From an uncultured Verrucomicrobium sp. (GTDB lineage: Bacteria; Verrucomicrobiota; Verrucomicrobiia; Methylacidiphilales; GAS474): a stretch of 10,918 nucleotides of DNA. Position 1 is the first letter of the stretch; every line of letters starts with the position of its first letter. The notes below the pieces were generated by a model. That model did not search any database. It was not told where the DNA came from and saw only the letters and a list, made by a program, of their open reading frames with translations. The stretch lies in NCBI GenBank assembly GCA_903889845.1, contig CAISZB010000524.1, forward strand, positions 1 to 10,918, given 5' to 3'. The translations under genes and the position numbers were made by a program. Of the stretch, positions 5,734 through 10,918 are shown in pieces.

Positions 5734-7131
5734 TCAATAAGCATTCTTGGGCGGGAAGAGGGTCATCACCATGATCTTGAAGTCGAGGTAGAGGCTCCAG
5801 TTCTCCAGGTAGTAGATGTCGTAGGCCAGCCGGTCCTCCGGGGAGGTGTTGCCGCGAAGGCCGTGGACGGCGGCCCAGCCGGTGAGGCCGGGGCGGCAGG
5901 TGTGGCGGAGGTTGTAGTGGGGGATCGTCTCGCGGAAGCTCGCGGTGAACTCGGGCCGCTCCGGACGGGGGCCGACGAGGCTCATCTCCCCCTTGAGGAC
6001 GTTCCAGAACTGGGGCAGCTCATCGAGATTCGTCCGGCGCAGGAAGGTGCCGATCTTCAGGCGGCGGGGGTCGTTCTCGACGGCCCACTGCGCCCCGGTC
6101 GTCTGCTCCGCGTCGAGGCGCATGCTCCGCAGCTTGATGATCTTGAAGGGCTCCTCCCGGATGCCGAGGCGGATCTGCCGGTAGAGGACGGGGCCGGGCG
6201 ACTCCCGGTAGATGAGGAGGCCGGCGATGGCGATGGCGGGGGCGGGGGCGGAAAGGGTCAGACCGACGAGGGCGCCGACGATGTCGATGAGGCGCTTCAG
6301 GAGGCGGTTCTGGAAGTGGTCGAAGTCGAGGCCGTGGACGCCGACGACGGGGACCCCGGCGACGACGCGGACGGTGACCTTCGTGGTGAGGACGTCGAAG
6401 CCGGAGGGGATGATTTTGAAGTTGACGAGGTGGCGGGAGCAGACCTCGACGATCCGCTTGACGTCGTCCTGCTCCAGGCCGCGCTCCTCGATGATCATGA
6501 GGGTGGCCCGCTCCTTCTCGATCATCGTCTCCAGGACGTCGAGGGAGCCGAGGCAGCGGTAGCCGGCTGCGGCGGCGCCCTCGCGGATGGTGGCGTCCTT
6601 CCCGTGGAAGAAGCCGAGGAGGATGTGGAAGGCCCCCATTTCGTCCTGATAGGCCTGGATGACCTTCTTCAGGTGCGGGCTCCACCCGGCGAAGACGATC
6701 CGCTCCACGGCAATGAGCCGCAGCCGGTCCATCACTACCCAGCGGAAGAAGATCCGGATTCCCAGGAGCACGGCGATCGAGACGGGAACGAGCCACTCCA
6801 GAGTGAGGGAGACCTCCCGATCGGACCCGCGGTAGAAGAAGAGCCGGATGCCGGCGAGGGTCGCCGCGGCGAGGACGAGGGTGCGGCCCAAACCCAGGAT
6901 GGTGCCGCGTTTCCCTGTAAATGCGCCCCAGGTGTAGAGGTGGGTATTCCGCAACATCCACCCGGCGATGATCCCGAAGAGGACCGAGGCGCGGAAGCTG
7001 AGGGTTTCGCCGGGCAGCACGTGCCCGACCTGAAGGCAATGGACGAGGCCTAGCGAGAGGGCGAGGGCGAACGCGTCGCAGCATCCGAGTCCGAAGGCCC
7101 AGTCGAATTGATTCTTTTTGCCGAAGTACAT
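5734..7131 (-). CDS. Polyprenyl-phosphate sugar-1-phosphate transferase (WcaJ-like priming enzyme)
   Basis: This 465-residue integral membrane enzyme would transfer a sugar-1-phosphate from a nucleotide sugar to undecaprenyl phosphate, the first step of repeat-unit synthesis. About four hydrophobic helices occupy residues 10-130, then a Rossmann-like CoA_binding_3-type domain about 140-255. The catalytic Bac_transf domain covers about 277-465. It opens with a membrane hairpin (KRLIDIVGALVGLTLSAPAPA), then FKIIKLRSM at 329-337 and RRTNLDELPQFWNVLKGEMS at 365-384, holding the Asp370-Glu371 pair that matches the catalytic DE of PglC-type enzymes. VGPRPERPEF (386-395) and RPGLTGWAAVHG (413-424) follow. 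All signature motifs look intact. The sugar (often glucose or galactose in long WcaJ-like enzymes) cannot be read from sequence. It is the first gene of the minus-strand unit. The leader CCTCGCTCT precedes the ATG and there is no Shine-Dalgarno. Confidence 0.94.
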   Translation of the reverse strand: MYFGKKNQFDWAFGLGCCDAFALALSLGLVHCLQVGHVLPGETLSFRASVLFGIIAGWMLRNTHLYTWGAFTGKRGTILGLGRTLVLAAATLAGIRLFFYRGSDREVSLTLEWLVPVSIAVLLGIRIFFRWVVMDRLRLIAVERIVFAGWSPHLKKVIQAYQDEMGAFHILLGFFHGKDATIREGAAAAGYRCLGSLDVLETMIEKERATLMIIEERGLEQDDVKRIVEVCSRHLVNFKIIPSGFDVLTTKVTVRVVAGVPVVGVHGLDFDHFQNRLLKRLIDIVGALVGLTLSAPAPAIAIAGLLIYRESPGPVLYRQIRLGIREEPFKIIKLRSMRLDAEQTTGAQWAVENDPRRLKIGTFLRRTNLDELPQFWNVLKGEMSLVGPRPERPEFTASFRETIPHYNLRHTCRPGLTGWAAVHGLRGNTSPEDRLAYDIYYLENWSLYLDFKIMVMTLFPPKNAY

Positions 7132-7301
7132 AGAGCGAGGCCGATCTATCGTTTGCGGACGCTCTGCCCCATCCCTCCATAGCCCGTCCCAAGATGCACG
7201 TTGACAGCTTCTTAAGCTTTGCGGGGCCTAGCAAGCAAACATTTGAGTTTTTTGGGGTTCCCGATCATGCTCCCGGCACTGTGCCTCCGCGCCGGCCTTC
7301 C
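7132..7301. promoter_or_regulatory. Divergent intergenic region with probable promoters
   Basis: This 170-base region lies between the divergently transcribed sugar transferase and polymerase genes, so promoters for both units are expected here. On the plus strand a perfect TTGACA stands at 7201-7206. No good -10 box follows at 16-18 bases, so a sigma-70 promoter is only possible. A dyad AGCTT-CTT-AAGCT (7206-7218) overlaps the last base of that box and could be an operator. On the minus strand I see no convincing promoter. The part from 7201 to 7260 is clearly more AT-rich than the flanking genes, as expected for a control region. Confidence 0.4.
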
Positions 7302-8810
7302 ATGCCCCGTTCCCTCCGTTCCGGATTCGTCCTCCGCTTCCATCACGTCCTCTTCTTCGGGGCGCTGCTGGTGACGGTCGCGATCGGGACGGCGTTCTGG
7401 ACCGGGACGTGCGACCCGCATCTCTTCCTCGGCATCAACTTCGCCTGGCCCGACCCGGGGATGGAGGCCCTGTGCGTCGCGGCGGGGTCGGCGCTCGTCG
7501 CGCTCCCGCTGGTCTGGATCTGGCGTTCCCGGACGATCGATTTCCTGGCGCTGCTCCTCCCCCTGGAGGCGATCAATCTCTTCGCCTACTTCGCCATCAG
7601 CACCACGGCGCACAAGATCCCGGAGGAGGCCGTCGGCATCCTCCAGATGGCGGGGCTGCTGCTGCTGCTCAACGCGGTCGGCTTCTGCATCCTCCTGGGG
7701 TCGATCTTCTTTTTCTACTGGTCGGCGTCGGCCTTCCACGCGCGACTGCCCGAGTTGCCTCGGCACCCCGACCTCCTGGACCGCCGGATGCAGACCGTCT
7801 TCCGGGTGGGGGGCGTCTGTTGTGCGCTCCTGATCGCCGCCCCAATGCTCTACATCGGTACGATCCCGATCCTGTCGGGCAAGGAGGATCGCGTCGCCCT
7901 CCTGGTCTCCGACTCCCTCCGGGCCGGCTACAACTTCGCCGAGACCTTCTTCCCCATCATGGTCGGGGGCCTCGTCGTCCTCATCTTCCGCAAGCCGAAG
8001 CGCATGGCGGGACCGGACGGGTGGATCCTGGGGGCGATCGTCCTGCTCCAGTTCGCGACGACGGACCGTTCCTCGATGCTCTTCGCGATGATGGCGACGG
8101 TGGCCCTCCTCTCGATGGAGCGGCGCTGGCCCCGGTGGGTGCTGGTGCTAATGTTCGTCGGCTACATCTCCTCCTTCACGGTGCTGGCCGGTTTCAGTTC
8201 CCTGCTGCGGAGCAACACGCAGAAACTGGAGGGGGGCGGCGTCCTCTCGTCGAGCGTCGAGGAGGCCTTCTACGGGGACAACATCATCGACCTCCATGAC
8301 GGGGCGTGGGTCTTCAGCCATTGGGACTTCGAGCCGCTGCTGGGACAGACCTACCTCGGCGGCCTCGTCTCGATGATGCCCAGCGGCCTCTTCCCGCAGA
8401 AGAAGGACTGGCACCTGGGCCTGACCGCCCTCCGGATTGTGGGGTGGGACACGGAGAACCACTTCGGCCTCCGCATCTCGTTCTTCGGGGAGTCGTTCCT
8501 CAACTTCGGCATTGCCGGGGTCGTCACGCTGGGGGTGGTGTTGGGGATGTTCTTCGGGATCGCGCTGCGCCTCACCCACCTCGCTTCGGTGGGGGCGGGG
8601 GGCGTCGTCCAGCCCTGCCTCTGGCGGAACGCCACCTACGTCCTCCTCATCCAGATCCTGAAGCCGCTCTCCAACACCAGCGACGCGTTCTATTCCTGGA
8701 GCCTGATCGGCTTCCTCGTCGTCGTCTGGTTCGTCGTCGTCTGGCCCCCGCCGCCCCGGTCGCACGGGAAGGTCATTGCCTCAAGGAGGCTCCGCCCGAT
8801 CCGCCATTGA
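7302..8810 (+). CDS. Wzy-like polysaccharide polymerase, multi-spanning membrane protein
   Basis: This protein of about 502 residues has roughly ten hydrophobic helices, for example VLFFGALLVTVAIGTAFW near the N-terminus, LCVAAGSALVALPLVWIW, and the C-terminal pair around VVTLGVVLGMFFGIAL and IGFLVVVWFVVVW. A long outer loop before the last helices contains PLLGQTYLGGLVSMMPSGLFPQKK and then ENHFGLRISFFGESFLNFGIAG. This resembles the large loop and following Glu/Asn-Phe-Gly segment seen in O-antigen/oligosaccharide repeat-unit polymerases. Such proteins join lipid-linked repeat units at the periplasmic face of the inner membrane. Sequence conservation in this family is low, so the call rests on topology, that loop and context. 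I chose the ATG at 7302, preceded by GGCCTTCC. An in-frame ATG at 7194 would add 36 polar residues and put the TTGACA box inside the gene. It is the first gene of the plus-strand unit. Confidence 0.75.
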   Translation: MPRSLRSGFVLRFHHVLFFGALLVTVAIGTAFWTGTCDPHLFLGINFAWPDPGMEALCVAAGSALVALPLVWIWRSRTIDFLALLLPLEAINLFAYFAISTTAHKIPEEAVGILQMAGLLLLLNAVGFCILLGSIFFFYWSASAFHARLPELPRHPDLLDRRMQTVFRVGGVCCALLIAAPMLYIGTIPILSGKEDRVALLVSDSLRAGYNFAETFFPIMVGGLVVLIFRKPKRMAGPDGWILGAIVLLQFATTDRSSMLFAMMATVALLSMERRWPRWVLVLMFVGYISSFTVLAGFSSLLRSNTQKLEGGGVLSSSVEEAFYGDNIIDLHDGAWVFSHWDFEPLLGQTYLGGLVSMMPSGLFPQKKDWHLGLTALRIVGWDTENHFGLRISFFGESFLNFGIAGVVTLGVVLGMFFGIALRLTHLASVGAGGVVQPCLWRNATYVLLIQILKPLSNTSDAFYSWSLIGFLVVVWFVVVWPPPPRSHGKVIASRRLRPIRH

Positions 8811-8826
8811 TCCCCCTTCCTTCTCC

Positions 8827-9966
8827 ATGAGTGCCTCTCCTGCCCGCATCGCATTAAACGGACGCTTCTCCGGCACGGCCCAGCCGACCGGGACGCAGAC
8901 CGTCGCCTTCCACCTCTTCGACGCGGTGATCCGCGCCCCGCGCCGGGCCGGGGAGACCGTCGTCGCCTTCGCCGATCCGCGCTTCCCCGGCGTCGCCGCC
9001 TGGCGCGGCGTCCCGGGGACCGAGTTGGTGGAGGTTCCCTTCCAGGACTGGCCCCGGTGGCGGGCGCAGTTGTGGGAACAGGCCGCCTTCCCGATCCTGG
9101 CCCGGAGGAAGGGGGCGAACGTCGGCCACCATCCGATCACCACGTGCCCTTCCTGGCACAACGGGGTGAAGACCGTCGTGACGCTCCACGACCTCAATTT
9201 CTACCTCCACCCGGAGTGGTATTCCCGGGCCTTCCGCCTCGCCTTCGCCCTCTGCGCCCTTCCCGGCGTGCGGCGGGCCGACCGGGTGGTGACGATCTCC
9301 GACTACGTCCGGGGGCAGATCGCCGAGCACCTCCGCATCCCCGAGGAACGCCTCTTGCGCGTCCACAACGGGAACCGCGTTCCGCCCCCGGCCTCCCCCA
9401 CCGTCCCGACGCCCGGCGGCGCGGGCGAGTACCTCCTCTGCGTCGGCTCCCTCCAGCCGCACAAGAACCTGCCCCGCCTCATCGAGGCCTTCCTCCGCCT
9501 GCGCGCGGAGGGCTTCCCCGACCTCGAACTCCGCGTCGTCGGGCGGCCCCAGCCCCGCTTCGCCGAACAGCCGGAATTGACCGAGCTCCTCCAAAAACCG
9601 GGCGTCCGGATCCTGGGCTACCTCACCGACGCGGAGCTTTACGCCGCCTATCGGGGGGCGAAGGCGTTCTGCTACCCCTCCCTGGAAGAGGGCTTCGGCC
9701 TCCCCCTGCTGGAGGCGATGAGCGTCGGCACCCCGGTGATGACGTCGAACGTCTCCTGCCTGCCGGAGATCGCCGGTTCGGCGGCCGAGCTGGCCGACCC
9801 CCTCGACGTCGGTGCCCTGGCCGCCAGCATCGCCCGCGTCCTGCGATGGCCGCCGGAGGAGCGGGCGGCCCGGATCGCCCAGGGCCGGGAGTGGGAGACC
9901 CGCTTCACCTGGGAAAATGCGGCCCGGGCGTATTGGGAGATTTACAGAAACCTAATCCTGGCATAG
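8827..9966 (+). CDS. GT4-family glycosyltransferase
   Basis: This 379-residue cytoplasmic enzyme has the GT-B fold of retaining GT4 transferases and would add a sugar from a nucleotide donor to the growing lipid-linked repeat unit. The N-terminal acceptor domain contains TVVTLHDLNF (116-125) and VVTISDYVRGQI (154-165). The C-terminal donor domain starts near 201 with YLLCVGSLQPHKNLPRLIEA (202-221), where the Lys is a usual phosphate contact. It continues with RILGYLTDAELYAAYRGA, and the E-x7-E motif is Glu288 and Glu296 within PSLEEGFGLPLLEAMSVGTPV. All expected motifs are intact. The donor and linkage cannot be deduced. The ATG at 8827 follows the polymerase stop by 16 bases with the leader ATCCCCCTTCCTTCTCC. 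The frame extends to a TTG at 8776, but that would overlap the polymerase gene and add a non-conserved tail. Confidence 0.92.
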   Translation: MSASPARIALNGRFSGTAQPTGTQTVAFHLFDAVIRAPRRAGETVVAFADPRFPGVAAWRGVPGTELVEVPFQDWPRWRAQLWEQAAFPILARRKGANVGHHPITTCPSWHNGVKTVVTLHDLNFYLHPEWYSRAFRLAFALCALPGVRRADRVVTISDYVRGQIAEHLRIPEERLLRVHNGNRVPPPASPTVPTPGGAGEYLLCVGSLQPHKNLPRLIEAFLRLRAEGFPDLELRVVGRPQPRFAEQPELTELLQKPGVRILGYLTDAELYAAYRGAKAFCYPSLEEGFGLPLLEAMSVGTPVMTSNVSCLPEIAGSAAELADPLDVGALAASIARVLRWPPEERAARIAQGREWETRFTWENAARAYWEIYRNLILA

Positions 9967-9988
9967 AGACGTAACAGCCCCCTCGCCC

Positions 9989-10774
9989 ATGAATCGTCGT
10001 AAGTTCCTCTCCACCCTTGCCTTGGGCGGAGCCGCCGTCGGCGGTTTCTATGCCGAGCAAAAATTGATCTCCCCGATCCACGGGGCGCTGGAGGTGACGG
10101 AGTACACCTTCCCCGGACCGGCGACGCTGGCCGGAAAAAAGATCGTCGTCCTCTCCGACCTCCACTACGGCTTCTACTTCGGCGAGGCGGAGACGCGGAT
10201 CGTCCTGGAACGGATCGCCTCCCTCAACCCCGACATCGTCTTCCTGCCGGGCGACGTGACTGACAAGCCCCACTACGACCTCACCGACTTCTTCTTCCTC
10301 TACGGCAACCCGACGTGGAAGACCTACTTCTCCCCCGGCAACCACGACAAGGACGCGGCCGACGACGACCGGATCGAGCGGCAGGTGAAGGACGCGGGCT
10401 GGATCTCCCTCTGCAACGAGAAGGTCGAGTTCGACGATTGCGTCATCGTCGGCATGCAGTCGGGCATCCGGGGGCCGATCGACTACGACCTGCTGAAGAC
10501 GCCGAAGTACAAGATCGTCCTGGGCCACGAGCCCGACTACTGGAGCCGCTACACGGGGGCCGACCTCCTCCACCTGGCCGGGCACACCCACGGCGGGCAG
10601 ATCCTCTTCTTCGGGCAGCCGATCATGCTGCCGACCGACGGGGAGATCTACACGAAGGGCTACTACAAGCGGGCGAACAACAATCACCTCATCGTGGGCC
10701 GCGGCATCGGCTGCAAGTTCGTGAACATGCGGATCGGGGCGCCGCCGGAGATTCTCTCGATCACGTTTACGTAG
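9989..10774 (+). CDS. Tat-exported metallophosphoesterase (YkuE/YaeI type)
   Basis: This 261-residue calcineurin-like phosphoesterase carries the full set of metal ligands: Asp57 and His59 in LSDLHYG, Asp89 in LPGDVTD, Asn118-His119 in PGNHD, His180 in LGHEPD, and His199/His201 in AGHTHGGQ. The C-terminal GHTHGGQ with downstream GxGxG-like GRGIG is typical of the YkuE/YaeI branch, whose members are exported or membrane-attached and in some bacteria act on UDP-diacylglucosamine-type lipids. The N-terminus MNRRKFLSTLALGGAAVGG has a twin-arginine motif and short hydrophobic core, so it should pass folded, metal loaded, through the Tat pathway; a TM anchor is also possible. It starts 22 bases after the GT4 gene with the leader CCCCCTCGCCC, apparently the last gene of the plus-strand unit. 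Its substrate is unknown. Acting on a lipid-linked intermediate or lipid A precursor is an inference from context. Confidence 0.9.
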   Translation: MNRRKFLSTLALGGAAVGGFYAEQKLISPIHGALEVTEYTFPGPATLAGKKIVVLSDLHYGFYFGEAETRIVLERIASLNPDIVFLPGDVTDKPHYDLTDFFFLYGNPTWKTYFSPGNHDKDAADDDRIERQVKDAGWISLCNEKVEFDDCVIVGMQSGIRGPIDYDLLKTPKYKIVLGHEPDYWSRYTGADLLHLAGHTHGGQILFFGQPIMLPTDGEIYTKGYYKRANNNHLIVGRGIGCKFVNMRIGAPPEILSITFT

Positions 10775-10918
10775 GATGGGGGGGCGCGAGGAGGAAGGCC
10801 TCCCCTTCGGGGCAGGGACTGCCGTCGCGATAGCGACAAAGAGATAAAGGGGCCAACTGACTGGCAGGGCCGGGAGGCAACACTCGCGCTTTGCGCTTAC
10901 CTGTACAGCTGGAGGTAA
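10775..10918. other. Non-coding end region with several stem-loops
   Basis: No gene is seen after the phosphoesterase stop. Three small hairpins occur in a row. The first is 10799-10816 with a TTCG loop, CCT-C-CCC/GGG-C-AGG, six pairs and one mismatch. The second is 10824-10837, GTCGC-GATA-GCGAC, five pairs. The third is a minor GCGC-TTT-GCGC near 10887-10897. None is followed by a T-tract on the plus strand, so an intrinsic terminator is possible but not standard. The first hairpin, 24 bases after the stop and with a stable UUCG loop, is the best candidate for ending the plus-strand transcript. Confidence 0.4.
10897..10918. repeat. Inverted repeat TTACCT/AGGTAA at window edge
   Basis: TTACCT at 10897-10902 and AGGTAA at 10913-10918 are perfect 6-base arms around a 10-base loop, GTACAGCTGG. 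The last two arm bases plus the loop also form the palindrome CTGTACAG (10901-10908). This could be a protein-binding dyad, an RNA hairpin, or the edge of a repeat that continues beyond the window. The sequence stops here, so it cannot be decided. Confidence 0.3.

Noticed and set aside
5720..5740. Possible minus-strand promoter beginning TTGACG at the transferase stop
   Set aside because: No acceptable -10 box lies at the right distance, and the neighbouring genes can be read through from upstream.
1..10918. tRNA, rRNA, CRISPR array or riboswitch
   Set aside because: I looked for regularly spaced repeats and cloverleaf-like arms, and found only the two-copy repeat at 26-69 and small hairpins. 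I could not run a covariance search.

Overview
The window is GC-rich DNA from a Gram-negative bacterium, shown by an outer-membrane beta-barrel, a periplasmic polysaccharide-export protein and a Tat signal. Gene content and the near absence of Shine-Dalgarno sequences would fit a Verrucomicrobia/PVC-type organism. That placement is an inference from style, not from a marker gene.

Almost all of it is one exopolysaccharide synthesis and export locus, organised as two divergent units around an intergenic region at about 7132-7301. The minus-strand unit reads, in transcription order: a polyprenyl-phosphate sugar-1-phosphate transferase that would start the lipid-linked repeat unit (7131-5734); a stand-alone CheY-like receiver (5644-5255); an outer-membrane beta-barrel whose GTG start overlaps the receiver stop by 4 bases (5258-3744); a short Wza/OPX-type export protein without a lipobox (3705-3100); a Wzc/Wzz-type co-polymerase with a degenerate kinase domain (3075-892); and an acidic protein of unknown function (785-288). 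The plus-strand unit reads: a Wzy-like multi-spanning polymerase (7302-8810), a GT4 glycosyltransferase (8827-9966) and a Tat-exported metallophosphoesterase of the YkuE/YaeI type (9989-10774).

Together the genes suggest a Wzx/Wzy-like route: priming on undecaprenyl phosphate, sugar addition, polymerisation in the inner membrane, length control by the Wzc-like protein, and export through a periplasmic OPX protein joined to a separate beta-barrel. No Wzx flippase, no Wzb-type phosphatase and only one non-priming glycosyltransferase are visible, so the pathway must be completed elsewhere.

The edges differ from the core. At 26-69 there are two 21-bp direct repeats (18/21 identical) that look like the multiple terminal repeats of an IS21-type insertion sequence. 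They abut a short minus-strand reading frame with a signal peptide that may be a gene cut by the insertion. At 10775-10918 there is only non-coding DNA with several small stem-loops and a terminal inverted repeat.

The most notable points are the lysine-less P-loop in the Wzc-like protein, the barrel plus lipobox-less OPX pair, the receiver coupled to the barrel, and pyrimidine-rich (not Shine-Dalgarno) leaders directly before eight of nine start codons.
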